Shown: piece by piece, positions 8,342 through 16,650 of the stretch | Position numbering within the stretch: the first letter of the stretch is position 1 | How the letters are laid out: every line of letters begins with the position of its first letter | Assembly: GCA_003476445.1 (NCBI GenBank) | Contig: DMUF01000195.1 | Coordinates: 1 to 32,678, forward strand | From: Gammaproteobacteria bacterium | GTDB taxonomy: Bacteria > Pseudomonadota > Gammaproteobacteria > Pseudomonadales > Azotimanducaceae | Reading direction: 5' to 3' | DNA length: 32,678 nt | Made by a program: the position numbers and the translations under genes | Notes under the pieces: model-generated | What the model was told of the DNA's origin: nothing | The model's database searches: none | The model's input: only the letters and a program-made list of their open reading frames with translations

Positions 8342-9571
8342 ATGTCCCAGTGGAATGCGCGCGTGTCATATCGCGCAGGCGAAACCATCATCCGCCAGGG
8401 TGAGCAGGGTGACTGCGCCTATGTCATCGAGTCCGGGCGGGTTGAGATCGTGCTCGAAAAGCCCGACGGTCGGCAGCAGCGTGTAGGCACCCGCGGCGTC
8501 GATACCATGATTGGCGAGATGGCGCTGGTCGACGACGCACCTCGAACCGCAACGGTACGTGCTCTCGAAGACTGTTGTCTGCTGCGGATTTCCAAGGAAG
8601 ATTTCAGCCGCCGTTTGCTGCAGGCCGATCCCGTTCTGCGGCTGACAACGCAGGTCATTCTGAATCGCTACCGGGATATCCTCACCACGGCGGAGATTGC
8701 GAGCCAGGATCGCTCGGCGCCTGCCGAGGCCCTAGAGCGTGGGCACGCGGAGCGCGGGCAGGTCATCGAAGGGATCCGGCTCTGCAACGACCTGCGGGCC
8801 GCGCTCGAGAACGATGGTCTTGAGTTGCACTACCAGCCGATCGTGTCCGCGAACGACGGCGCGCTGCGCGGCTTCGAAGCGTTGATGCGCTGGCGCCACC
8901 CGGTCGACGGACTCATTCCGCCGGATGTTTTCATTCCCCTTGCGGAGACCAGCGGACTCATCATCGACGTCACGCGCTGGGCAATCCACGCTGCCTGTGC
9001 GGCGCTCTCGCGATTGAAAGCCGCGCTGGGTCGCGATGATCTCTACGTCAGCGTGAACATCTCGAGCGCAGACCTCGCTTCGCAGACGATCCTGAACGAT
9101 GTCTGGCTTGCGCTGAAGGAGAGCGGTCTCGAGCGCGGGCAGCTTCATCTCGAGATCACCGAGCGCATGCTGATGGATCAGCCGGAGCGGGCGCGAGCGG
9201 TTCTGCGTGCTTTCCGCATGCTCGGCGTGGTCATTGCTCTCGATGATTTCGGTACCGGCTACTCCTCGCTTGGCTACTTGAACAGCCTTGAGATCGACGT
9301 GCTCAAGATTGATCGCAGTTTCATTGCCGCGATGAACGGCGACCAGCGCAGTCTGGAGCTCGTGCGCGCCATTGTCGGGCTCGGCAAGAGTCTCGGATTG
9401 CAGGTAGTCGCCGAAGGCGTGGAGACGTCAACGGAAGCCGAAGGTGTTGCCAGACTGGGTTTCGATTCGGCCCAGGGCTACTTCTTTGCGCGACCGCGCC
9501 GTGAATGCGACATTGCCGCCGACGTGCGCCGCCCCGCGCAATCTCTCGAGCTTCGCGTCAGCGCTCGATGA
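8342..9571 (+). CDS. Cyclic-nucleotide-binding domain fused to EAL c-di-GMP phosphodiesterase
   Basis: The 409-residue protein joins a cNMP-binding beta-barrel (about 1-110) by a short linker to an EAL domain (about 145-400). The cNMP part has GETIIRQGEQGDCAYVIESG and a phosphate-cassette-like segment GEMALVDDAPRTATV (58-72). The EAL part has every residue expected of an active c-di-GMP phosphodiesterase: the EALMRW motif (Glu179), Asn239, Glu271/Glu274, DDFGTGYSS (Asp301/Asp302), Lys322 in KIDRSFI, and Glu358/Glu361 in VAEGVE. No GGDEF domain or membrane segment is visible. It should couple a cyclic nucleotide or similar ligand to c-di-GMP removal. The ATG immediately follows an in-frame TGA, so the N-terminus cannot be longer; no clear ribosome-binding site is visible. 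Its 3' end overlaps the convergent NlpC/P60 gene by 14 bp. Confidence 0.92.
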   Translation: MSQWNARVSYRAGETIIRQGEQGDCAYVIESGRVEIVLEKPDGRQQRVGTRGVDTMIGEMALVDDAPRTATVRALEDCCLLRISKEDFSRRLLQADPVLRLTTQVILNRYRDILTTAEIASQDRSAPAEALERGHAERGQVIEGIRLCNDLRAALENDGLELHYQPIVSANDGALRGFEALMRWRHPVDGLIPPDVFIPLAETSGLIIDVTRWAIHAACAALSRLKAALGRDDLYVSVNISSADLASQTILNDVWLALKESGLERGQLHLEITERMLMDQPERARAVLRAFRMLGVVIALDDFGTGYSSLGYLNSLEIDVLKIDRSFIAAMNGDQRSLELVRAIVGLGKSLGLQVVAEGVETSTEAEGVARLGFDSAQGYFFARPRRECDIAADVRRPAQSLELRVSAR

Positions 9572-10079
9572 AGCGGCTGGCTCGACGCAGCCGCCCGGAG
9601 AAGTAGCCCTCGCGAATGGTGCCGCGCATCACCCGCTTTCCCGAGGAAGGCGCATGGACGAAATCGCCGCCACCAACATAAATCCCCACGTGGCCGCTGC
9701 GCCAAGACGTATCGAAGAAGAGCAGATCGCCGGGGTGCAGCGGTTCGCCTGAGAGCGTGCGACTGGCCCGCTCCTGCTCCGCCGCGGTGCGCGGTACCGG
9801 CACACCCGCCTGGAGATGCGCGAACCAGACCAGCCCGCTGCAGTCGAACCCTGCGGGCGTAGCCCCGCCGTAGCGATAGGGCACCCCGATCATCGACAGC
9901 GCTACCTGCGATACGACGTCGCCCGGATGCGTCGCAGCAGGCTCGCCCGCTTCCTCGACCGGCGGGGATGACGGATGGTCACGCATGATCGAGCAGCCGG
10001 AAATCGTGAACAGGGTCGCAAGCGCAAGGCAGGCTGCGCGGAAGGTGTTCCGGAAAGCGTGTCTGGGGCGCGCGTTCAC
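9558..10079 (-). CDS. NlpC/P60 family lipoprotein (cell-wall peptidase)
   Basis: This 173-residue lipoprotein has a signal peptide ending in the lipobox ISGC (Cys29, the lipidation site), a short Pro/Glu-rich linker, and an NlpC/P60 domain (about 53-173). The catalytic triad is visible: Cys80 in FDCSGL, His130 in GHVGIYVG and His142 in VHAPSSG. Such enzymes (Spr/MepS-like) cut peptide stems or crosslinks of peptidoglycan at the outer-membrane side. Length fits the small Spr group. The start codon is GTG (10077-10079); no in-frame ATG gives a complete signal peptide. It is divergent from the flavin monooxygenase gene (125-bp gap). Confidence 0.92.
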   Translation of the reverse strand: MNARPRHAFRNTFRAACLALATLFTISGCSIMRDHPSSPPVEEAGEPAATHPGDVVSQVALSMIGVPYRYGGATPAGFDCSGLVWFAHLQAGVPVPRTAAEQERASRTLSGEPLHPGDLLFFDTSWRSGHVGIYVGGGDFVHAPSSGKRVMRGTIREGYFSGRLRRASRFIER

Positions 10080-10204
10080 AGCGCGAGGTTAGCAGAAACA
10101 CCGTTCTGGTTCGCCACCGCCCAACCTTGTTATTCTCGCGCCAGCGCCGAAGCGGGGGGCTTGGCGCGTCATTATTCCATTCGATATCCCACAGGAGGTC
10201 CTTC

Positions 10205-11866
10205 ATGCCGTCGGACGCTATCGCCCTGTCGAACGCATCCATCGACCGTGACGCGCAATTCGATGTGGTCATCGTGGGCGCCGGTTTTGCCGGTTTATAC
10301 CTGCTCTATCGCCTGCGGCAGATGGGTCTGACGGCGCGCGCGTACGAACAGGGCGACAACGTGGGGGGCACCTGGTACTGGAATCGCTACCCGGGTGCGC
10401 GGTGTGATGCGGAAAGTCTCGCCTATTCCTTTTCCTTTTCTCCGGAACTCGAGCAGGAGTGGCAGTGGACCGAGCGCTACGCCGGGCAGGCAGAGATTCT
10501 GCGCTATGCGGAGCACGTGGCGGATCGCTTTGACCTGCGCAAGGACATCCGTTTCGAATCGAAGGTGACCCGTGCCGAGTTCGATGCGACGCGCTCGGAG
10601 TGGCGCCTCGAGACTGATCGGGGTGACCGTGCGCGCGCCCGCTTCTGCATCATGGCTACGGGCTGTCTGTCCGTTCCCCAGCGTCCGAACATTCCGGGTA
10701 TCGATGATTTCAAGGGCAAGCTGTATCAGGCGAGCCTGTGGCCGCGTCGCGAAACGCGCTTTGATGGCGAACGGGTGGGCATCATTGGCACCGGTTCGTC
10801 TGGGATTCAGGCCATTCCTGTCATTGCCGAGCAAGCGCGTCACCTGTGGGTGTTTCAGCGCACACCGAATTTCAGCGTGCCGGCCTGCAACGCGCCGCTC
10901 GATCCGAACTGGGTTGCCGAGTTCAAGCGCTATTACCGGGAGCACCGGTCTATGCACAAGCGCGGTGCAGGTTCCGGCTTCGGTGATCTGGAGATCGTGC
11001 CGCGCGAGCGTGCACCCGCCGCAATGACGGCGGCGGGTATGAGCGACGCCGAGATCGCTGCCATCCTGGAGCAGTACTGGAATCACGGCGGAGCGCGCTT
11101 CATGGGCGCAATCGCAGATTCGCTCATGAATCGGGAGACCAACCGGATCGTGGCGGATTTCGTTCGCGCGAAGATCCGCAGCATTGTGCGTGACCCGGCA
11201 ACCGCCGAGGCGCTGTGCCCAACAGATCATCCCATCGGCACCAAGCGTATCTGCGTCGACTCGAACTATTACGAAACCTACAACCGTGACAACGTCACGC
11301 TGGTGAATGTGGCGCATGACCCGATCGAGCGTGTCACGGCCAACGGGGTGGCGACGCGCGACCGCGAGTTCCCGCTTGATACCCTGGTGCTCGCGACCGG
11401 ATTTGATGCCATGACCGGTGCGCTGCAGCGCATCGATATCCGTGGTGAGGGTGGCGTGCGGTTGTTGGATGAGTGGGCGGCGGGTCCGCGCAGTAACCTC
11501 GGCCTGATGGTCGCTGGCTTTCCGAACCTGTTCACCATAACGGGGCCGGGCAGTCCCTCGGTGCTGTCGAATATGCTGGTTTCCATCGAGCAGCACGTCG
11601 ACTGGGTCATTGACCTCATGGAAGCCATGCGCGGTAAAGGACAAACGCGGGTCGACACCACGCCGACGGCCCAGGATCGATGGGTCGACCACGTGAACCA
11701 GGTCGCGGCCCAAACCCTTTTCGGTGAAGGCGGTTCCTGGTACCTGGGCGCGAACGTCCCTGGCAAACCCCGCGTGTTCATGCCTTATGCAGGTGGCGTA
11801 GGTGCGTATCGCGTCATCTGCAACGGTGTCGCTTCACGCGGCTACGAGGGCTTCGTTTTCGCCTGA
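10205..11866 (+). CDS. Flavin-containing monooxygenase, Baeyer-Villiger type with altered fingerprint
   Basis: The 553-residue flavoprotein has the two Rossmann motifs of class B monooxygenases: FAD site GAGFAG (25-30) and NADPH site GTGSSG (195-200). It also has the BVMO-typical GGTWYWNRYPGARCD (54-68) and a late LVLATGFDAMTG. The family converts ketones to esters or lactones. The BVMO fingerprint FxGxxxHxxxWP is present at 169-180 but reads FKGKLYQASLWP, so the central His is Gln175. The remainder, including length and the C-terminal domain, fits cyclohexanone/steroid-monooxygenase-like proteins. AGGAGG lies 6 nt before the ATG at 10205; the frame is open further upstream but lacks a good site. 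A ketone in sterol, terpenoid or alicyclic breakdown is a plausible substrate, by inference. Confidence 0.9.
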   Translation: MPSDAIALSNASIDRDAQFDVVIVGAGFAGLYLLYRLRQMGLTARAYEQGDNVGGTWYWNRYPGARCDAESLAYSFSFSPELEQEWQWTERYAGQAEILRYAEHVADRFDLRKDIRFESKVTRAEFDATRSEWRLETDRGDRARARFCIMATGCLSVPQRPNIPGIDDFKGKLYQASLWPRRETRFDGERVGIIGTGSSGIQAIPVIAEQARHLWVFQRTPNFSVPACNAPLDPNWVAEFKRYYREHRSMHKRGAGSGFGDLEIVPRERAPAAMTAAGMSDAEIAAILEQYWNHGGARFMGAIADSLMNRETNRIVADFVRAKIRSIVRDPATAEALCPTDHPIGTKRICVDSNYYETYNRDNVTLVNVAHDPIERVTANGVATRDREFPLDTLVLATGFDAMTGALQRIDIRGEGGVRLLDEWAAGPRSNLGLMVAGFPNLFTITGPGSPSVLSNMLVSIEQHVDWVIDLMEAMRGKGQTRVDTTPTAQDRWVDHVNQVAAQTLFGEGGSWYLGANVPGKPRVFMPYAGGVGAYRVICNGVASRGYEGFVFA

Positions 11867-12067
11867 GCCTCCCCAAAACGGTGCGCGCGCCTCTCCGGGT
11901 TGCGCCGAGATGGTGCGTTGCGCAGAATGCCGCCGCGCGCCGGCCCGGCTCGCTCTGCGCGTGATCCCCTTGGGGCATCGCACCGGGAAGATGCTCCGGT
12001 CTGATGGCGCGAATCTTGCTGCCGGGAGCGCGATAGCACGGGTTGCGTTCTACGCGCAGGCAGGAAA

Positions 12068-14671
12068 ATGAAGCGACTCATCGCCTTGTTGTTGGTGGCG
12101 TTGGCCGGCGGTTCGGTATGGTTCGCGATTGACGAACCGCTCCCGGCGCCCGAGTGGAAGGGCCGGCTCGCTGGGCTCTCTTACAATCCGAGCGGGCTCT
12201 ATACCGAAGCGCAGTTCGACACGCCGATAAGCGAGCGAGTTCTGCACGGGGATTTCGCCCACCTCTCGCGCTACACCCGCCGGATTCGCACTTATTCCGT
12301 AGATCGCGGGCTCGATCAGGTGCCGCAGGTTGCCCGCCAATATGGGCTCAAGGTGTCGCTTGGTCTCTGGCTTGGCAGTGACCGCGAGCTCAACGCGCGG
12401 GAGATCGAGCGCGGCATTGCCGTGATCCGGCGCCATGATGACGTGATCGACCGTGTGTTCGTCGGCAACGAAGTCGTTTTGCGCGGTGAGCTTTCAGCCA
12501 AAGAGGTCGCTGATTACATTCGTGATGTACGCCGGCGCGTGCGCAATCCCGACGTCAAGGTGGGCACGGCGGACGTTTGGAACAACTGGCTGGATCATCC
12601 CGAGCTCGCGGCGGCGAGCGATTTCATTGGCGCTCATGTCCTGCCCTACTGGGAAGGCGTTGGCTCGCACGATGCCATCGGCCACATTCGCTATTGGCAC
12701 GGCGAGATGCAGAAGCGCTTTCCCGGCAAGGAAATCGTGATTGCTGAGGCTGGCTGGCCCTCCGAAGGCCGTGTCAAAGGCAAGGCAGCGCCGTCGGCGG
12801 CGCGCGAGGCGCATTTCTTGCGCCACTTCCTCTCGATGGCGAAGGCAGAGGAGCTCGACTACTACGTCATGGAGGCGTACGACCAGCCATGGAAGGAAGC
12901 GCAGGAAGGAGCGGTTGGCGCGTTCTGGGGCGTGTTCGACGCAGAGCGTGAGCCGAAGTTCTCGTTTGCGAGTGAACTTACCTCGTTCCCGGAATGGCCC
13001 GTATACGCGAGTGCTGCGGTGCTGGGCACGCTCGCGCTTGGCATTGTAGTGCTGCTGGTGCTGCCACCTTTGCGTTTGCCTGGTGACTTTCTCATGTCCG
13101 CCGCGGTTGCGCTGGTCGTCGCGGGCGTGCTGTTTGTGCTCGATGCCACCGCCTGGGTTTATCTCGATTGGGAAACGCTGGTCACCCTGTTCCTGCTCGC
13201 GCCCGCCTTACTCTTCACTGCGCTCCTGCTTGTGACCGAGACCGTTGAATGGTCGCTGTCGCTCTGGCGCGGGCTGCGGCGACCGGCTCCTGCGGGAGAA
13301 TTCGTCGACCCGCCGCGGGTCTCGATTCACGTGCCGTGCTACAACGAGCCGCCGCACATGGTGATGGAGACGCTCGACGCGCTCGCGCGGCTCGAGTACC
13401 CGAACTTCGAAGTCATCGTGCTGGATAACAACACGCCGGACGAGGCGACATGGCGGCCGGTGGCGGCGCATTGCGCGGCGCTGGGTGCCCGCTTCCGTTT
13501 CTACCATTTCGACGGTGTCAAAGGCTTCAAGGCCGGCGCGCTCAATCGGGCGCTTGAACTCACGGATCCGGACGCAGAGTTCATCGCCGTCATCGACAGC
13601 GATTATCAGGTGGCTCCGCACTGGCTCGCCCGTGCCGTGCCCGTATTCGCCGACGCCAGCGTCGCGTTGGTGCAGGCGCCGCAGGATTATCGCGACGGCT
13701 CGGAAAGCGCGTTCAAGGAAATGTGTTTCGAGGAATACCGTGGTTTTTTCCACATTGGCATGGTGGAGCGCGATGAACACAACGCCATCATTCAGCACGG
13801 CACCATGTGCATCGTGCGGCGATCGGCGCTAAAGGCGGTACGCGGCTGGTCGGAATGGTGTATCACCGAAGATACCGAACTCGGACTGAAACTCTTCGAA
13901 CGTGGCTGGCGCGCGGTCTACCTGCCCGAGAGTCTCGGACGCGGGGTTATGCCGGATACTTATGCCGCGTACAAAGACCAGCGCTATCGCTGGGTGTATG
14001 GCGGCATGCAGATTCTCAAGCGCCATGCGCGGCAACTGTTCGGCCGCAAGGGCGGGCTGTCGGCCGGACAGCGCTACCACTTCGTGGCGGGCTGGTTGCC
14101 CTGGTTTGCCGATGCGCTGGGGCTTGTGTTCGGCTTGCTTGGGCTGCTCTGGTCGGCGCTTGTCATGTGGGATCCGCGCCAGTTCGACGTGCCGTTGTCC
14201 GCGTTTTCTCTCGTGGTCATCACGCTCTTTAGCGTCAAGACCGCCAAGACCGTCGTGCTCCATCGCTATCGGGTCAAAGCGCGCAAGCGGGATGTGGGCG
14301 GTGCCGCCGTAGCCGGGTTGTCGCTCGCCTTTGTGGTGGGCAAGGCGGTGCTCTTTGGTCTCTGCACCCGAGGGCTTCCTTTCGTCCGTACGCCGAAGTG
14401 CGAAGCGGGTGCCCCGTGGACCCGTGCCGTCGCCATGGTCCGTGCAGAGCTTTGTCTCCTGGTCCTGACGGTAGTTGCGTTGATCGGGCTTGGAAACGTC
14501 ACGGCCTACGACGACCCAGCCGAGATTCTGGCAGCGATCGCGCTCGCGATCATGGCGGTGCCCTATGCGGCCGCGGTGGTCGTAGGGCTTGGCTCAACGC
14601 GCGGCCCGCTGGCTACCGCGCGCCCGAGGGCGTTGGCGGCGGATATTGCCCGGCGCGACGCGGCGGCGTGA
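12068..14671 (+). CDS. GH17-GT2 fusion: beta-glucan synthase with periplasmic glucan-remodelling domain (NdvB-like)
   Basis: The 867-residue membrane protein has three parts. After an N-terminal membrane segment (about 4-20), a GH17-like domain (about 30-305) carries acid/base Glu135 (VGNEVVLR) and nucleophile Glu227 (IAEAGWPSEG). Two to three membrane helices (about 312-395) lead to a family 2 glycosyltransferase domain (about 415-660) with VPCYNEP, the DSD motif (510-512), TED (600-602) and QRYRW (638-642). Further helices close the protein. This arrangement is known from proteobacterial NdvB-like proteins that make and branch or cyclise beta-1,3/1,6-glucans. The GT2 part would polymerise UDP-glucose at the inner membrane, and the GH17 part, on the periplasmic side, would act as a transglycosylase. 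GCAGGAAA precedes the ATG at short spacing. It appears monocistronic. Confidence 0.88.
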   Translation: MKRLIALLLVALAGGSVWFAIDEPLPAPEWKGRLAGLSYNPSGLYTEAQFDTPISERVLHGDFAHLSRYTRRIRTYSVDRGLDQVPQVARQYGLKVSLGLWLGSDRELNAREIERGIAVIRRHDDVIDRVFVGNEVVLRGELSAKEVADYIRDVRRRVRNPDVKVGTADVWNNWLDHPELAAASDFIGAHVLPYWEGVGSHDAIGHIRYWHGEMQKRFPGKEIVIAEAGWPSEGRVKGKAAPSAAREAHFLRHFLSMAKAEELDYYVMEAYDQPWKEAQEGAVGAFWGVFDAEREPKFSFASELTSFPEWPVYASAAVLGTLALGIVVLLVLPPLRLPGDFLMSAAVALVVAGVLFVLDATAWVYLDWETLVTLFLLAPALLFTALLLVTETVEWSLSLWRGLRRPAPAGEFVDPPRVSIHVPCYNEPPHMVMETLDALARLEYPNFEVIVLDNNTPDEATWRPVAAHCAALGARFRFYHFDGVKGFKAGALNRALELTDPDAEFIAVIDSDYQVAPHWLARAVPVFADASVALVQAPQDYRDGSESAFKEMCFEEYRGFFHIGMVERDEHNAIIQHGTMCIVRRSALKAVRGWSEWCITEDTELGLKLFERGWRAVYLPESLGRGVMPDTYAAYKDQRYRWVYGGMQILKRHARQLFGRKGGLSAGQRYHFVAGWLPWFADALGLVFGLLGLLWSALVMWDPRQFDVPLSAFSLVVITLFSVKTAKTVVLHRYRVKARKRDVGGAAVAGLSLAFVVGKAVLFGLCTRGLPFVRTPKCEAGAPWTRAVAMVRAELCLLVLTVVALIGLGNVTAYDDPAEILAAIALAIMAVPYAAAVVVGLGSTRGPLATARPRALAADIARRDAAA

Positions 14672-14688
14672 GGCGGGCTTTGGCGCGG

Positions 14689-14709
14689 GGAGGGCGGAGA
14701 GCGCCCTTC
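14689..14709. terminator. Hairpin between convergent genes (candidate bidirectional terminator)
   Basis: AGGGCG-GAGAG-CGCCCT gives a perfect 6-bp stem that extends by a G-U and a G-C pair. It lies between the GT2 fusion stop and the TauE/SafE gene stop and slightly overlaps the latter. There is no T-run on either side, so intrinsic termination is uncertain. Confidence 0.35.
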
Positions 14710-15484
14710 AGACGAAGAACCAGATGATGAAGAGAAAGAGAGCGAGCTCGGTCAGAAAACCGCGGCTCAGCACACGAATCGTGTGTTCGCTCACCCGCTC
14801 GATCGCGATCACGCCGATGTAGCCACCGAGGATCGCACCAATGCCGAGCGGAATGCCGATCGAAAGATCCGGCAGACCGAAATAGAGCTGCGCGCTCACC
14901 GCGGAGAGCGAGGAGCCGAGCATCATCATGAGGCAGTAATAGACACCCTGCCGGGTGGTCACGCCGCAATAGGCCAGCAGCAGAGGCAGCAGCATGAGAC
15001 CGCCCGCGCTTCCCAGAATGCCGCCAAAGGTGCCTGTCAGCGCCCCGAAGAGCACGTAACGCCCAAAGAAGGCGTCCGGCGGTGCGTCCCCGATCGCGGT
15101 TCTGCCGATGAGTCTGCGCTCGACGCGCGTGTAGAGGTCCAGGTTCAGGAAGACGAGCCCCGACAGCACGAGCGGAACTGCGAGGAGTGGTGCGAGTTCT
15201 GCCATGCTGACGCCGAGGTGCGCGGTCAGAAAAGCCGAGCCTGCGAGTATCGCGGCAGGCTTCCACGGCAGGGCGTCGGGCCCGGTAAAGCGCTTGCGAA
15301 TATGCAGCGCTGCCGTGATCGAACACATGGCGACCGCGACGGAAGAGGCTGAGCCTGCGACGGCAAACAGCCCAAAGATCGTCAGCACGGGCACGATCAG
15401 CACACCAGCCCCAGCGCCAAGCAGTGCCGAGAAAAATCCCGAGACCACACCCAGTATCACGAAGCCGAGGACTGCGGGTTCCAT
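14708..15484 (-). CDS. TauE/SafE (TSUP) family membrane permease
   Basis: The 258-residue protein has about eight hydrophobic helices and the two internal TSUP repeats, seen as SGFFSALLGAGAGVLIVPVL near the N-terminus and TGTFGGILGSAGGLMLLPLL in the middle. TSUP proteins move small sulfur-containing or organic anions (sulfite, sulfoacetate, thiosulfate); the substrate here is unknown. It is the last gene of the SPFH cluster. Its ATG at 15484 overlaps the HflC-like stop as TGATG, so its translation is probably coupled; a GTG one codon upstream is an alternative start. The coupling suggests that its transport role is tied to the SPFH proteins, which is inference. Confidence 0.9.
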   Translation of the reverse strand: MEPAVLGFVILGVVSGFFSALLGAGAGVLIVPVLTIFGLFAVAGSASSVAVAMCSITAALHIRKRFTGPDALPWKPAAILAGSAFLTAHLGVSMAELAPLLAVPLVLSGLVFLNLDLYTRVERRLIGRTAIGDAPPDAFFGRYVLFGALTGTFGGILGSAGGLMLLPLLLAYCGVTTRQGVYYCLMMMLGSSLSAVSAQLYFGLPDLSIGIPLGIGAILGGYIGVIAIERVSEHTIRVLSRGFLTELALFLFIIWFFV

Positions 15485-16617
15485 CACGGGGCAGGCTCCG
15501 AAGCCGGGGCAGGGGGCGGTGCGGGTTCGGGTGCGATCAGATCCAGCGCTGCGGTAGCAGCATCCACATCGGTCTGATCGGGGAGCCGGTCGATGACCAA
15601 GGGATTTTCGTCCCTCGCATCCTCCAGTGACGGGGTGGCGGCATTCTCACCCTGGTTCAGCAGGCGAAAGAAGCGCGAATCAAGCGAGCCGAGAATCTGG
15701 GCCCGTTCTGGCAGCGCCGTCTGGTAGGCGTCGAGCGTGCGCCAGAAGCGATAGAACTCAGGGTCGCGCCCGAAGGATTCCGCGTACACCCGGGTCGCCT
15801 TGGCGTCCGCTTCGCCTTTCAATATCTCTGCCTCCCTGACCGCAGGAGCGATGATGTCCTGGGTATCCTCTGCCATTTCGCCCCGAATACGCTCGCTTTC
15901 GCTGCGCCCAATCGAGCGCAGGCGCTCTGCGACCCGATGGCGTTCGGAAATCATTCGTTCGAACACCATGCGTTCCACCGCCGGGTTGTAGGTAATGCGC
16001 TTGATGAACACGTTCATGATCTCGATACCCAGGGACTCGGCATCGGTCGAAGCGTTCTGGAGCATCTTTTCCGACAAGTGCAGGCGCCCGACGGTTACGG
16101 ACTCAAGATCACTCAGAATCGAGTCTTCAACCTCTGAGCTGGTGCCGTCCGTCAGGTCCGCCTGGTTGATCTTCTCCGCCTGGCCACGATTCGCGAGCAC
16201 GTTGTTCGTACTCCGCACCGTATCCACAAGTCCGTGCCCGGCGACGGCGTCCTTCACCGCGCCGCCGATGATGCTTTCCAGTCGCTCCTTGGCGGCTTTT
16301 TCTGTCAGCAGCGTTTCAAGGAACAAGGCAGGGTCCCGAATGCGCCAGTGCGCGACCGTTTCCACGCCGATGTAGAGCCGATCGCGGGTTGGCACGTAGT
16401 TCTGATAGCCCTCCCACGTCTGGATCCGCGAATCGAAATAGTGGGTGCGTTGCAGAAAGGGCAGGCGGAAGTAGATGCCGGGCTCCGAGTAGGGTGCACC
16501 CACGATCGCGCCGAACTGGGTCAGGATGACCTGCGAGCCCTCATAGACGATGAATGTGCCGAAGCGCAGCAGCACCGCGAACGTCGCAAGGATGAGGTAG
16601 AAGGCTACATTCCACAT
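15484..16617 (-). CDS. HflC-like SPFH/band 7 membrane protein
   Basis: This 377-residue protein starts with one membrane helix (about 4-24), followed by an SPFH/band 7 domain. The late helical part closely follows HflC: SERHRVAERLRSIGRSESERIR, EILKGEADAKATRVYAESFGRDPEFYRFWRTLDAYQ in segments, equivalent to the FtsH-regulating HflC helix. HflC forms ring-like cages with HflK around FtsH protease. Differences from E. coli HflC (334 aa) are an acidic insertion-like stretch around DGTSSEVEDS and a C-terminal Ala/Pro-rich tail of about 50 residues. The gene context (substrate-binding protein and TSUP permease) is not the usual hflX-hflK-hflC-purA neighbourhood, so this is probably a specialised paralogue. 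It begins 33 nt after the HflK-like stop; GGTGAG lies upstream of its ATG. Confidence 0.85.
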   Translation of the reverse strand: MWNVAFYLILATFAVLLRFGTFIVYEGSQVILTQFGAIVGAPYSEPGIYFRLPFLQRTHYFDSRIQTWEGYQNYVPTRDRLYIGVETVAHWRIRDPALFLETLLTEKAAKERLESIIGGAVKDAVAGHGLVDTVRSTNNVLANRGQAEKINQADLTDGTSSEVEDSILSDLESVTVGRLHLSEKMLQNASTDAESLGIEIMNVFIKRITYNPAVERMVFERMISERHRVAERLRSIGRSESERIRGEMAEDTQDIIAPAVREAEILKGEADAKATRVYAESFGRDPEFYRFWRTLDAYQTALPERAQILGSLDSRFFRLLNQGENAATPSLEDARDENPLVIDRLPDQTDVDAATAALDLIAPEPAPPPAPASEPAP

Positions 16618-16650
16618 GTGCGCATACTCACCGGATCAAGCCTTCGTACA

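Noticed and set aside
10295..11713. Long (472-codon) open frame antisense to the flavin monooxygenase
   Set aside because: It is a shadow of GC-rich coding DNA: the plus-strand product has full FAD/NADPH motifs, and the antisense product is His/Arg-rich with no domain.
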